A stretch of DNA of 64,000 nucleotides from Xestospongia muta (Eukaryota > Porifera > Demospongiae > Haplosclerida > Petrosiidae), in the NCBI GenBank assembly GCA_963693285.1, contig OY848923.1, positions 969,026-1,033,025 on the forward strand. The letters are read 5' to 3'. Position 1 is the stretch's first letter, and every line of letters starts with the position of its first letter. A program made the position numbers and the translations under genes. The notes below the pieces were generated by a model, which was not told the DNA's origin, did no database searches, and was given only the letters and a program-made list of their open reading frames with translations. Of this stretch, positions 24,616 through 37,925 are shown piece by piece.

Positions 24616-25115
24616 TAGTGTCTTATAGTATATTTTGATGTATCTTAACTGTTTACTATTAATAGTACAAACAGTCAATAACTTGTTAAAACAATTGAAA
24701 ATGCCATTTTTACAAAAGGTCATAACACACAAACATTGTCTATTAAAAGGTCATAATACATGGGCAATATGTCTACTAAAGGTCATAAAGGTCATGTTTA
24801 TTGTTCTAAATATCCTAAGTACAAACCTTGTAGAATTTAAAAACAAATAAGTTTAGATATTATAAGTTATTGTAAACATGTACAGCTGTAGACCAACAGA
24901 CATTATATTTAATGGACTATTGTTTTAATTATTAGACATGAGTTTATCTAGAGTGTATATATTGTGTGTATCATATTATTTATTGTTATTGTAGTTAATA
25001 TATCATTATCTTAAAACAATTAATTACATTTACTGCTTATAAAGAACTAAGTGTATCATGTCAAGTTTATTACTGCCTATGTAGATTATAAGACAGTCAA
25101 CAGAGCTTATCTTAA
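24616..25115. other. Spacer and class-B leader before R6
   Basis: A slightly different spacer version with aaacagtcaataacttgttaaaac and ggtcataa repeats, ending in the class-B leader. A similar version precedes R7 (29656-30187), pairing R6 with R7. No gene seen. Confidence 0.5.
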
Positions 25116-28100
25116 ATGATGTCGAGTGTCTTTTTATGTCTTACAGTTGGTATACTAATACCCTTGTTTGCCAGGTCTAATGATCCTCCTCCATTACCTG
25201 ACACTGGTAAGTTATCTAAAGGTACATTAACTAATTATTATATAATACAGGAGTCCAATTATATGGAGGATATAATGAAACATCCTACCCAAATAACTCT
25301 ATGATTCCTTCAAGTTATTTTTTTGATATTGATAAAGAAAATGATGGATTAAAAGATGGATTAAATGATGCCTTGTGGTGTCAAAGTGCTAGAAATGAGT
25401 CTAATATTGGAGTATGGTATTATCCTAATAGTAGTCAAGTGTCTACAGTAGATGACTCATCACCATTACATTCTGTGTATATGCCAGGACAGATTGGACT
25501 ATATCGTGACTATGGGATAGGAAACTATGAGGGTATTTATATATGTGTTATACCAGATGAACATAATGTAAATCAAACATTGATGATATTGCTGTACAGG
25601 AAGATTACTTATGAAACAAATAGTGAGTTTAATTTTATTAACAATCAATAATGGTTTTATTAATATGTTCAGGAGGACCTAGGATCATTGAAACTACATT
25701 CAACTCATTACTATCTACCAGAGATAATCCAGCATTCCTGATATCCTTTAATGTTACAAATGGAACAGCAACATATATCAATTGTACATTAAATGATACT
25801 TTGATCTATCCCAATATTACACAGACTATTCTATCATATCAACTACCAACTAAAATATTAGTAAAGCTTCTATTTGAATCAAGAGATGGAGGATGGTACA
25901 ATTGTTCTGTATCTAACTCCAGAGTTAAGGATGAATACTTCAATAGTATAAATCAAGCACATCCTGCTCACAGTAACATATATGTTAAAGGTATGTACAA
26001 TACAACAAGACAATGTAATGATCATTTGTTAATTATAGTTGCTAGAAAACCAGTTAATGTCACAGCTAAGTGGATAGGTCCCTCTGATGTTCTAGTCACA
26101 TGGTCTTCACCAGTTAATAATGATCCATTAATAGCTGGTTATGAGGTCTTCTATCACATTGGTAATGGTAGCAGATATAGTGGAGGAATGACCAATGATA
26201 CATTTCTGAACATCAATGGCTTATGTAGTACTCAAAACTACAGTTTCTTTGTAATGTCATATTCAAATGAGGAAGATACACTTCCAAGTGAATGGAGTGA
26301 TATTATAACATTAATTTCAGGTAAGTTTAAAATTGTTGTTTTAAAATTGATTCATTTCATTCTCTATATAAGTCAATGAAATATCAACATCATCAGTCAA
26401 TGAAGCATCAACATCATTAATCAATCAACTATTAACATTAGCAGTAGATGAAATATCAGCATCATTAGTTAATGAAATATCAACATCATCAGTCAATGAA
26501 GCATTGACCTCATCAGTCAATGAAATATCAACATCATCAGTCAATGAAGCATCAACATCATTAATCAATCAACTATTAACATTAGCAGTAGATGAAATAT
26601 CAACATCCTTAGTTAATGAAATATCAACATCATCAGTCAATGAAGCATTGACATCATCAGTCAATGAAATATCAACATCATCAGTCAATGAAGCATCAAC
26701 ATCATTAATTGATCAACTATTAACATTAACAGTAGATGAAATATCAACATCATCAGTTAATAAAATATCAATATTATCAGTCAATGATATATCAACATCA
26801 CCAGTCAGTGAAGTATCAACGTCATCAGTTAGTGAAATATCAACATCATCAGTCAATGAAATATCAACATCATCAGTCAATGAAATATCAACATCATCAG
26901 TTAATGAAATATCAACATCATCAGTTAATAAAATATCAACATCATCAGTTAATGAAATATCAACATCATCAGTCAGTGAAATATCAACATCATCAGTTAA
27001 CAAAATATTAACATCACCAGTCAGTGAAGTATCAACATCATCAGTTAATGAAATATCAACATCATCAGTTAATGAAATATCAACATCATCAGTTAATGAA
27101 ATATCAACATCATCAGTCAATGAAATATTAACATCATCAGTCAACGAAATATTAACATCACCAGTCAGTGAAGTATCAACATCATCAGTTAATGAAATAT
27201 CAACATCATCAGTTAATGAAATATCAACATCATCAGTCAATGAAATATTAACATCATCAGTCAACGAAATATTAACATCACCAGTCAGTGAAGTATCAAC
27301 ATCATCAGTTAATGAAATATCAACATCATCAGTTAATGAAATATCAACATCATCAGTCAATGAAATATTAACATCATCAGTCAATGAAATATCAACATCA
27401 TCAGTTAACGAAATATTAACATCACCAGTCAGTGAAGTATCAACATCATCAGTCAATGAAATATCAACATCATCAGTCAATGAAGTATCAACATCATCAG
27501 TGAATGAAATATTAACATCACCAGTCAGTGAAGTATCAACATCTCCAGTCAATGTAGTATCAACATCATTATATGAACTATCAACATCATTAGTTGATAA
27601 AACAACAATATTAGCAAAACCAACTTCAAGTTATCAACCAAACAACTGTAATTGTGGAGAGAATTCACAAGTGTCATCATCATGGCCAACTTGTGTGGGA
27701 TTTATAGTTTCTACTAACTTCATCACTATCTTTGTGCTCATTATAAGCTGTTTATGGATGCTAAGGTCTAGAAGAAGACATCAAAAACTGTAAGTGTTAA
27801 GTTTCTTTGTAAATACTTTTTATGTACATTAAAGTTATTATATTTATTAATTGCAATTAAATAATAAAATATTTTCTATAATTATCTAGTGACGAAACGA
27901 AACCACATGAAGAGGATACAGTGCAATACGTATCATCAATGTAAGCAGACAATGTTGTTATAAGTGTTATCAAACATGATATAATTTCTTACATTACAGA
28001 GATGATACTATAGTTGAAAGTGAATTAAATGACCAGAATACACACTTAGCAGATAATAGCAATCATCACAAAGAAGTTGTTGATCCACATTCTTCACATA

Positions 28101-28661
28101 TTTATGCAGCAATTAATAAAAGGAATGAAAACATGTAAGTGTTAATGTTAATTTGGAAATACATTTCACATAGGCCAAAGTTATTGTAGTTATTAATTTC
28201 AACTGTAATTTGTAACTGTTAGTGTTAATGTAGATTTACAAATAGTTTTGCAGATACATTAAATTGTATTTATCAATTCCAATTAAAGAATAGAACTTTT
28301 TGCCATATTTATCTAGTGACGAAATGAAAGAACACAAAGAAGATACAGGACAATACTTACCATTAATGTAAGCAGACAATGTTGTTATATTTTTTTATAT
28401 TTCTTACAATACAGAGATGATACAATAGCTGAAAGTGAGATCGAGATGAATGATCATAATCCACACTTAGCAGATAACGGCAAAGATCATGAAGAAGATA
28501 CTGGTCCATATGATTCACATATTTATGCGGCAATTAATAAAAGGAATGACAAAAAAGATGACAATGGATCTAACCCTGTTCAGTCACCACAGAATATATT
28601 ACCACCAATATATTCACTTCCAACTGTTATAGGGAATGACAATGATGAGATGACAGTTTAG
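25116..28661 (+). CDS. R6: receptor with the longest stalk, about 50 repeats
   Basis: Predicted 987-aa receptor in nine exons: 25116-25206, 25251-25622, 25673-25990, 26039-26320, 26373-27789, 27890-27940, 28000-28134, 28317-28367, 28415-28661. Exon 2 carries a 12-nt tandem duplication (DGLKDGLND) relative to all other copies. Exon 5 is 1417 nt, with stalk units of STSSVNEI, STSPVSEV and several LLTLAVDE variants, then LAKPTSSYQ and a TM of distinct type (WPTCVGFIVS). The tail has two exon pairs (VQYVSS with HIYAAIN, and GQYLPL with HIYAAIN). The intron at 28135-28316 contains what looks like the donor-side remains of a lost tail exon. Confidence 0.82.
26380..27600 (+). repeat. R6 stalk minisatellite, about 50 units
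   Basis: A 24-nt coding minisatellite. The first third is built from a longer block (VNEASTSLINQLLTLAVDEIS) repeated three times. The middle and end are blocks of STSSVNEI punctuated by STSPVSEV every five to seven units, with a 120-nt period visible around 27160-27300. The antisense strand is also open for 279 codons as a by-product of the repeat. Confidence 0.92.
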
Positions 28662-29347
28662 TTACTGGGAGACAATTTGAATACAAGGAAATCGCTATCT
28701 TTGTTGAGGAAACTATTAAATGTTTGTGTAATTATTGTTATATTTAGAGAATATGTTTTAGTTGTTAACTTTATAATATATAGAAAATTAAACACATTAT
28801 TATCAACTGGGAAATAACTCAATTACAGACACCATTCATTTACAAATATGTCCAATTACCTTTTATTAATTACCTAGAGAACACCCTGTTATTACTGTAT
28901 ATACATATTATATAGTGATTGTTTAATAGATAACATAATAAGTTTATATAGAAATGAAAAACAGTGATCACAGGGTAACTCCCAACTCAATAGTACTCAA
29001 ATATAAATCCACTTTCTACATCTTTTACTGTATATGATCATAACTGTGTTTTTCTAAAATTAATATTCAATTATAAATCAGAGGGAAGTCTATCTTATCC
29101 CACTACATGATATATTGTTGAATGTTTTAAGAAGAGTGTATCTCTAAGTTAATGAGATTAACTGTATTCTATCTCATTACCATGACAACAGACAGTGACA
29201 TTACACAGTGATACGTACATAATACTCCCTCCTACTCATGACCTTGATCATTTGGTTTGATAATTCTAAGGACTTCCTGTCAATCAACAATGTACTCTTC
29301 AAGAAAAAAAATTTATACTAACAGAACTCAGTCAACAGGAACAGAAA
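28662..29347. other. R6 3' spacer; promoter cassette deleted here
   Basis: The usual spacer blocks are followed by cttcctgtcaatcaacaatg, joined directly to tactcttcaag. The roughly 200-bp promoter-like segment present in front of the other cassette copies is missing between about 29285 and 29305. No gene seen. Confidence 0.5.
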
Positions 29348-29655
29348 ATGGTGCTTAGACTACAATCTAGTCAATTACTACTGTTTGTCTCTTTTGTGTG
29401 AGATTTTAAGAAAGTCTCTGTTGATATTACAGTACAGTCTAACATAACATATGACATATCACATCAACCACTACTACAACATAATGTATCATATATATCA
29501 GTGGATTATAAGACATTAGATATGATATATGAAAATTTACATCTGGTGAACAACACAAGACAATAATGATTAACTTCATTATATTGGTAAATAGTCTTGT
29601 TAGTATAATGACTTATACAGTTATAATGACATGTGTGGATTACATGTCATTATAA
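29348..29655 (+). pseudogene. Copy F of the small-gene cassette, frameshifted
   Basis: Signal exon MVLRLQSSQLLLFVSF and the 43-nt intron are intact, and exon B starts SNITYDISHQ. A 1-base deletion in gaacaacacaagac (others have gaacaacaacaagac) near 29548 shifts the frame to an early TAA. The loss of its promoter cassette fits a dead copy. Confidence 0.5.
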
Positions 29656-30187
29656 TAGTGTCTTATAGTATATTTTGATGTACGTTAATTGTTTGCTATT
29701 AATAGCACAAACAGTCAATAACTTGTTAAAACAATTGAAAATGCCATTTTCTATAAAAGGTCATAACATACAAGCGGTGTCTATTAAAAGATCATATCAC
29801 ATGAGCAGTGTCTATTAAAAGGTCGTAATACATGGGCAATATGTCTACTAAAGGTCATAAAGGTCATGTTTATTGTTCTAAATATCCTAAGAACAAACCT
29901 TGTAGAATTTAAAAACAAATAAGTTTAGATATTATAAGTTATTGTAAACATGTACAGCTGTAGACCAACAGACATTATATTTAATGGACTATTGTTTTAA
30001 TTATTAGACATGAGTTTATCTAGAGTGTATATATTGTGTGTATCATATTATTTATTGTTATTGTAGTTAATATAACATTATCTTAAAACAATTAATTACA
30101 TTTACTGCTTATAAAGAACTAAGTGTATCATGTCAAGTTTATTACTGCCTATGTAGATTATAAGACAGTCAACAGAGCTTATCTTAA
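29656..30187. other. Spacer and class-B leader before R7
   Basis: Repeats of the ggtcataacatacaagcggtgtctattaaaa kind occur in three diverged tandem versions near 29756-29870, then the class-B leader. No gene seen. Confidence 0.5.
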
Positions 30188-32807
30188 ATGATGTCGAGTG
30201 TCTTCTTTTGTCTTACAGTTGGTGTACTGATACCATTGTTTGCCACCAAAAAATATGGTAATCCTCCTCCATTACCTCACACTGGTAAGTTATCTAAAGG
30301 TACATTAACTAATTATTATATAATGCAGGAGTCCAATTATATGGAGGATACAATAAAACATCCTACCCAAATAACTCCATGATTCCTGCAAGTTATTTCT
30401 TTGATACTGACAAAAACAATGATGGATTAAATGATGCCTTGTGGTGTCAAAGTGCTAGAAATGAGTCTAATATTGGAGTATGGTATTATCCTAATGGTAG
30501 TCAAGTGTCTACAGTAGATGACTCATCACCATTACATACTGTGTATATGTCAGGACAGATTGGACTATATCGTGACACTGGGATAGGAAACTATGAGGGT
30601 ATTTATACATGTGTTATACCAGATGAACATAATATAAATCAAACATTGATGGTATTGCTGTACAGGACACAGACTTACAAAACAAATAGTGAGTTTAATT
30701 TTATTAACAATCAATAATAGTTTTATTAATGTGTTCAGGAGGACCTACGATCATTGAAACTACATTCAACTCATTACTATCTACCAGAGATAATCCAGCA
30801 TTCCTGATATCCTTTAATGTTACAAATGGAACAGCAACATATATCAATTGTACATTAAATGATACTTTGATCTATCCCAATATTACACAGACTATTCTAT
30901 CATATCAACTACCAACAAAAATTTTAGTAAAGCTTCTATTTGAATCAAGAGATGAAGGATGGTACAATTGTTCTGTGTCTAACTCAAGAGTTAAGGATGA
31001 ATACTACAATAGTATGTATCAATCATATCCTGCTCACAGTAACATATATGTTAAAGGTATGTACAATACAACAAGACAATGTAATGATCATTTGTTAATT
31101 ATAGTTGCTGGAAAACCAGTTGATGTCACAGCAAAATGGATAAGTCCCTTTGACGTTCTAGTCACATGGTCTTCACCAGTTTATAATGATCCATTAATAG
31201 CTGGTTATGAGGTCTTCTACGACATTGGTAATGGTGGCAGATATAGTGTAGGAGTGACCAATGATACATTTCTGATGATCGGTGGCTTATGTAGTGCTCA
31301 AAACTACAGTTTCTTTGTAATATCATATTCAAATGAGGAACATACACTTCCAAGTGAATGGAGTGATATTATAACACTAATTTCAAGTAAGTTATGTTAT
31401 TTTTAAATTGCTTCATTTCATTCTCTATATAAGTCAATGAAAAATCAACATCATTAGTAAATGAAATATCAACATCATCAGTCAATGAAATATTAACATC
31501 CTTAGTCGATGAAAAAACAATATTAGTAAAACCAACATCAAATTCTCAACCAAACAACTGTAACTGTGGAGAGAATTCTCAAATGTCATCATCATGGCCA
31601 ACCTGTGTGGGATTAATAGTTTCTACTAACATCATGTCTCTCTTTATACTCATTATATTTTGGTTATGGTTGCTAAGATTTAATAGAAGACATCAAAAAT
31701 TGTAAGTGTTAAGTTTATTTGCAAATACTTTTATGTATATTAAAGTTATTATATTTATTAATTGCAATTAAAGAATAAAATATTTTTCCATACTTATCTA
31801 GTGACGAAACAAAACCACATGAAGAGGATACAGTGCAATACGTATCATTAATGTAAGCAGACAATGTTGTTATAAGTGTTATCAAACATGATATAATTTC
31901 TTACATTACAGAGATAATGTTATAGTTGAGAGTGAATTAAATGACCCGAATCCTCACTTAGCAGATAATGGCAATGATCATGAAGAAGATATTGATCCAC
32001 ATTCTTCACATATTTATGCAGCAATTAATAAAAGAAATGAAAACATGTAAGTGTTAATGTTTATTTGGAAATACATTTCACATAGTCCAAAGTTATTGTA
32101 GTTATTAATTGCAATTAAAGAATAGAATTTTTTGCCTAGTGACAAAATGAAAGCACATGAAGAAGATACAACACAATACTTATCATTAATGTAAGCAGAC
32201 AATGTTGTTATAAATGTTATTAATCACAATATCATTTCTTATAATACAGAGATGATACTATAGTTGAAAGTGAATTAAGTGACCAGAATCCTCACTTAGC
32301 AGATAATGGCAATGATCATGAAGGAGATATCGATCCACATTCTTCACATATTTATGCAGCAATTAATAAAAGAAATGAAAATCTGTAAGTGTTAAAGTTT
32401 ATTTGCAAATACTTTTCATGTACATCAAAGTTATTGTATTTATTAATTTCAATTGAAGAATAGACTTTTTTGCTTAGTGACAAAACGAAAGCACATGAAG
32501 AAGATACAACACAATACTTATCATTAATGTAAGCAGACAATGTTGTTATAAGTTTTTTTTATAATTCTTACAATACAGAGATGATACAATAGTTGAAAGT
32601 GAGCTCAAGATAAATGACCAGAATCCACACTTAGCAGATAACGGCAATGATCATGAAGAAGATACTGGTCCATATGATTCACATATTTATGCAGCAATTA
32701 ATAAAAGGAATGACAAAAAAGACGACAATGGATCTAACCCTGTACAGTCACCACAGATTATTTTAGCAACTGCTGTAGAGAAAGACAATGATGAGATGAG
32801 AGTTTAG
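30188..32807 (+). CDS. R7: Ig-Ig-FN3 receptor, short stalk, three tail modules
   Basis: Predicted 658-aa receptor in eleven exons: 30188-30284, 30329-30688, 30739-31056, 31105-31386, 31434-31701, 31802-31852, 31912-32046, 32140-32190, 32250-32384, 32478-32528, 32579-32807. The signal exon has a unique ATKKYGNPPPLP junction. The stalk has only three to four units (SLVNEIST). The TM resembles R6 but is more diverged (VGLIVSTN, LIIFWLWLL). The tail has three exon pairs (VQYVSL, TQYLSL twice; HIYAAIN three times). The last exon is 18 nt shorter than in its relatives (the PPIYSLP segment is lost). R6 and R7 share TM type and spacer and are probably sister copies. Confidence 0.82.
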
Positions 32808-34015
32808 TTATCAGAAAACAATGTTAGTTATCAGAAAACAATGTGAACACAAAGAAACAATTATAGAGGAAACTAGTATATGTTTGTATAATTATTTTTA
32901 GATTTAGAGAATATGTTTTAGTTGTTAACTTTAGTCACGCTTTGTATTAGTGTGTACTTTTTAACAAAATGCTACTAAATATAAGGATATTTTGGTTAAT
33001 TTTCTGATTGTTAATTAGATACCAATATAACCTCATGTATACATGAACAGTTACAGCTATATAGCACATACCTTAAAATCATACTAAAACATGATTCATC
33101 ATCTTATCAACAAGTACCTGTTCTTTAAAATATAATGTAGACAAAATTAAATACATTATCAACTGGGAAATAACTCAAATGGATGCTTCTCACTTTGCCT
33201 ACATCTCATTTCACCTACTCTTATTTTTGCCTACAAGTATCACTTAATCTATAATCTTGTAGAGTTTAGGGTTTAGTTGTGTAGGTAAAACAACATTGAT
33301 AAGACAAAGTGAGATGTAGCCAAAAAGAGAACAATTACAGGCACTATTCTATTTACAGCACACCAATTACCTTTTACTAATTAACTAGAGAACATCCTGT
33401 TATTACTGTATATACATACTATATAGTGATTGTTTAATAGATAACACAATAAGTTTATATAGAAATGAAAAACAGTGACCACAGGGTAACTCCTAACTCA
33501 AAGGGTAACTCCTAATAGTACTCAAATATAAATCCAATCTCTGTATCTTTTATTGTATATAATCATAACTATGTTTTTCTAAGAGCAATATTCAATTGTA
33601 AATCAGAGAGAAGTCTAGCTATCCCACTACATGATATATTTAAGAAGAGAGTTTCTAAAGAATGATATTAACTGTGTTCTATTCATTACCATGACAACAG
33701 ACAGTGACAGATGCATATTTACTCCTCCCCTACACATGACCTCAATGGCTTGATAGCAAACACATTTCTTAGGACTTCCTGTTCAGCCAATGATCTCCTC
33801 TAACCTACTATATAAACTAACAGATATGATAAGTACTGTCTTATATATAAAGTATATATTGTTATTGATGTAGTATATATTACTGTTAAATATATCACAT
33901 TAGTTGTAATAACAAAATCAAAAGGAAAGTACAACAGCTGAATAGTCTACAGTTTGTCTTCAATAAAAGAATTGACACTAACAGAATCCAGTCATTTAGT
34001 CAACAGGAACAGAAA
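32808..34015. promoter_or_regulatory. Spacer with R8 promoter cassette
   Basis: Contains R7 3' UTR, the inverted-repeat insertion at 33179-33332, spacer blocks, and at about 33790-34015 the full promoter-like cassette (actatataaact, cttatatataaag, gtagtatatattactg, acaacagctgaatagtctacag) ending at the R8 start codon. The same cassette precedes the small-gene copies. It is the best-conserved candidate promoter in the window. Confidence 0.55.
33179..33332. mobile_element. Small inverted-repeat element (MITE-like)
   Basis: The conserved spacer reads actcaattacag elsewhere (for example 4254-4263 and 14725-14736). Here about 153 bp are inserted between actcaa and aattacag. The two ends are imperfect inverted repeats over about 25 nt (left core gcctacatctcat, right core gagatgtagcc). 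There is no coding capacity. A 2-3 bp target duplication (AA or CAA) is likely. Confidence 0.65.
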
Positions 34016-36155
34016 ATGGTGCTCAGACTACAATCTAGTCTATTACTTCTGCTATGTCTCTTTTGCATGAGAATTCAAGAAAATCTCTGTCTTTCATTTG
34101 GAGAACTACCATCAAGACCCTCTCAAGGTAAAGATATAAAGAAAGTGTCTCTTTTAGCCTGATTTTTATTTGTGAAAAGGTGTTCGGTTATATCTAGCAG
34201 GAGAATCCAAAGAGATATCAAATTTCTCTGTTATCCGTGCTGATCAGTTTTTTGATCGTGACTACACAAGAAATGGATCTGGTCTTCCTGACGGTATCAA
34301 TGATGGCCTATGGTGTCAAAGTGCTAACAACAACGCTAATATTGGTACTTGGTATTTACCAAATGGAAAGCCAGTACCTACTGAAGATATTGATGGAGAT
34401 GTCAATGCTAAAATGCCTTTACATGCTTATAACAATGCTAGTGGACAAGTTGGTTTGTTAAGAGACGATAGGTTAGGATCATATGAAGGAATTTTTAAGT
34501 GTGTGATAGCTGATGAGAAGGGAGTGAATGTGACACTGGTTGTTGCTATTTATAGTGTGAAAAACTATCATGATTCAGGTAACTAACACTTTCTTGTTAA
34601 AAAATAACAATAAGTGACATAATCATATTAATGTTCATCTGTTGTGTCTTTTTATTGCAGTTGGACCTGAAGTTCCTTCTGATCCATTACAGTTCTCTCT
34701 GATCTCCACAAGAGATGCCATTCCACCTATTTTTACTCTTCGCTTTAATGTCACACACTGTCCACCTACAGATGTAATTTGCACAAAAGACGATTCTCTT
34801 ATTATTAAGATTGATAAACATAAAGATTTATCACGAGAAATAATACAGTCTACTACACCAATCATAGTCCGAGTGACTGTTACTCTAAGAGAAAGAGGGC
34901 CTGGAGTGTACACATGTAATGTCTCAAATGCTAGAGTAGATAACAAAAAAGTTTATCCTGGTACTACACCTTCAAAGAGAGTAACAGGTAATGACTTCAA
35001 TATACCACTTATTGTAATAAGGTATATATATTATCTATACAGCAGGTGGCACTCCTGTGAATCTGACAGCTGTTAGATTTAGTTCAACAACAGCTACTCT
35101 TTCTTGGGTGTCTGCTGTTGCTAATGATAGTCTTGTAAATGGTTTTGAAGTGTTCTACAACAATTTAAGTGGTTCTAAGGAGAGTGTCCTTGTAAGTAAA
35201 ACGAAAACAGAAATAACACTTACAGGATTATCAGAAAATGTTGAGTATTCGGCATTTGTAGTGTCCTACAGTGATTTACCAAGTGAACGTAGCAATATTG
35301 TTACAATATCAGCTGGTTAGTTATGATACTAAAAATAATATTTTAGTAATCATTCATATTTATTAATAGAGTATGAGTCGCATTCATTTGAAGTTTGTGG
35401 GAGCTATTTTTTGCCTTGTGAAACTTGGAATGTAAGAAACGCCTTAATAATAAATAAAACATAATACCTTATTTATTTTTAGACTAATATTACGTCCTCC
35501 ATAAAGTCTTTTATCAAATCAGCATTAGTTGATGCTATTAGAGAGAAATATCAGTGTGACGTCTTAATCATAAATGAAGTCCTCACTTGTGATAGTATAA
35601 TATCTACTCAAATCAAATATAGAGCTAACATCACAGGTTTCAAGTCTTTCTCTTCATATGAGGTAGCATCTTTCATTGAGCAGTGGGTATCTACTGATGT
35701 AATCTTGAGGAATGGTTTTAGTACTATCAAATTACATAGCAAATGTCTTGTATCAAATGACATTGAAAAGAACGTTACATGTACACAAATGAAAACAGCT
35801 GCAAAAACTGAAACGTCTACAATTATCATCACTTCAATCTCCACTACCACTGTCACCATCACAAGTTCACCTATTGTATACATTCCACTGTCATCTACGT
35901 CATCACAGTCGATGATAGTGACACCAATATCAAACAGTGTAGTTAGTAGTGACAGTATTAGTACACTCGTCATCACGGGTATTATATCAGTATTAGTAAC
36001 AGCTGTCATAATGATGTCAATCTTTATACTGTTACTAATCTTAATAAAGAAGAAATATGACAGGTATGTAATAATGTTACACAGCATACAGTCAAACAGT
36101 TTGTGTTAAGCCTATATTGTGTGGAACTTGTTAGTGCACCAATATTTCTCTTCCC

Positions 36156-36188
<33 letters not shown>

Positions 36189-36607
36189 ACATTTGATAAT
36201 ACCTGTATATATATTCACTTATGTCATAAGCTATTAATGTCTGTATAATTTTGTAGATCTATTTGTAGGTCTAATAGATCTGTCTATAATAATGGTGATG
36301 TCAAGAAATATCCAAGGTTAGTTAGAATTAATATCTGTTAATATCAATATTATCTCTCTCTCTCTCACATACACACACATTTCAATACAGTATGACTGAT
36401 TTTGAAATGATGGAATGTACCGCATATCAGTCAGCAAATGGACATAATACAGTTGTGTATGATCAACTAATAACTTCATACAGGAGAATAGAGGACTCCC
36501 CACATCACCAACTATCTACTCCTCCTCCCTCATCATCACCAAGTCCTCAACCACCACTCTCTCAAGAGGAGAGAACCACTACTATTATATATGAAACTAT
36601 TATATAG
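34016..36607 (+). CDS. R8: divergent Ig-Ig-FN3 receptor with juxtamembrane domain and ITIM-like tail
   Basis: Predicted 669-aa receptor in eight exons: 34016-34127, 34201-34578, 34661-34987, 35043-35315, 35370-35431, 35483-36063, 36257-36316, 36391-36607. The total is divisible by three. Signal peptide MVLRLQSSLLLLLCLF. Ig-like domain 1 (LWCQSA, ANIGTWYLPNG, SYEGIFKC) and domain 2 (DVICTK, GPGVYTCNVS) are followed by FN3 (ATLSWVS, NGFEVFYN, LPSERSN). Exons 5-6 add a cysteine-rich domain of about 130 aa (VCGSYFLPCETW; YRANITGF; IEQWVST; LHSKCLV) absent from the array genes but present in the minus-strand exon at 61744-62192. A Thr/Ser stretch and a TM (GIISVLVTAVIMMS...) follow. The tail contains VVYDQL and IIYETI, both matching the ITIM consensus, plus a proline-rich stretch. 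The exon 4 acceptor is cagcag, so two in-frame sites are possible. Confidence 0.83.
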
Positions 36608-37519
36608 AAGATTACATCTCTATTAGTAAACAATCTATTATGCAGAATACTAATACAATACATATAATAATACTTGTACATTTTATACAAAGAAACAAAA
36701 TATCCCTTTCTATTCATGTCTTAAGGTTATCATTACTTTCCCATTGACTCTGTTTACTTGTGGTTTATCCCATTCATCACAGTTTTTACAAGTTTACTCA
36801 TTAACTGGAATTTTGTACATGTGTAGTATATTGACCATATATGGTATTACTTGTATGGTTTATTAATTATTAGTTAATTAACTATTTTATATATTCATAT
36901 AAACACACATATAAGTACATTTTGTAATAAAAAGTTAAAAACCTCTTTTAAATTGTGATTTTCATATATAATAATACACGTATGATCTATTAATAATTAA
37001 TTAAGTAACTTTTAAAAATTGTATATTAAAAAAAATTTTGATTAAAATTTACTAGAAAATATTTGCTATATTTTACAAAAATTCTTTATTTATAAATAGG
37101 ATGAAGTAAAAATAAATTTTGCTAAAAATAAATTATAAATCTTCTATACTTAATAAATTACCAAAAGAAGTAATTAAAAATATTTCAAATGGACAAGACT
37201 GTATATTCATGTCCATCTCACATCAATATCTGATTTGAATGAATAAATAATAAATAGATTTTACAAGTGAATGGAGAAAAATAAGCAAACAGTTAGAGAG
37301 AGCATTAAAAGTCAATGGATAGACATATGATAAATGGACAGATAAAAAAATGGATTTATATAAAATTTAAAACTTATTTATGAGACTGAGTTTAGTATCT
37401 TTCTCATCTGTTGTTTTTATTAAATAATATTTATATTGTTATGAAATAAGAGTCCTATTTATGACGCTTAAATCCTTATCCTACTCTTCCATAAAAGAAC
37501 CAGATCAGTACCAAATAAA
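36608..37519. other. R8 3' region, very AT-rich spacer
   Basis: Non-coding and AT-rich. It includes the ccatatatggtattacttgtatggt and catctgttgtttttatt blocks that recur after the right-hand genes. Some of these blocks match, in antisense, DNA downstream of the minus-strand exon at 61744-62192. No gene seen. Confidence 0.5.
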
Positions 37520-37624
37520 TTTAACCCTTCAAATGAGAGTGCCACGTTAATGACTCGGCCCACGAGCGATAAGGCGGGCAGTCTGCGGTCGGTAGTCATT
37601 ATTTTAGTTATACGATCTTTGTAA
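37520..37624 (+). promoter_or_regulatory. Class-C upstream element (R9)
   Basis: A comparatively GC-rich block just before the start codon, with gagcgata and ggtagtcatta cores. It is conserved before R10 (about 43905-44019) and R11 (about 47815-47934) but not before R1-R7, R12 or R13. Its position and conservation suggest a promoter or 5' UTR control element. Confidence 0.45.
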
Positions 37625-37925
37625 ATGATGTCGAGTGTCTTCTTTTGTCTTATAGTTAGTTTACTAATACCATTGTTTGTCAGGTCTAATGATCCTCCTC
37701 CATTACCTCACACTGGTAAGTTATCTAAAGGTACATTAACTAATTATTATATAATACAGGAGTCCAATTATATGGAGGATACAATAAAACATCCTATCCA
37801 AATAACTCTATGATTCCTCCAAATTATTTCTTTGATATTGATAAAAACAATGATGGATTAAATGATGCTTTGTGGTGTCAAAGTGCTAGAAATGAGTCTA
37901 ATATTGGAGTATGGTATTATCCTAA

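Noticed and set aside
26713..27552. 279-codon antisense open frame with TDDVDIS repeats
   Set aside because: It is the reverse complement of the R6 stalk minisatellite. A repeat unit of 24 nt keeps several frames open. No splice, start or domain support. The same applies to 53489-54103 on the minus strand.
34635..36087. Antisense open frames over R8 (34635-34946 and 35608-36087)
   Set aside because: They overlap well-supported R8 exons and show no domain or splice evidence of their own.
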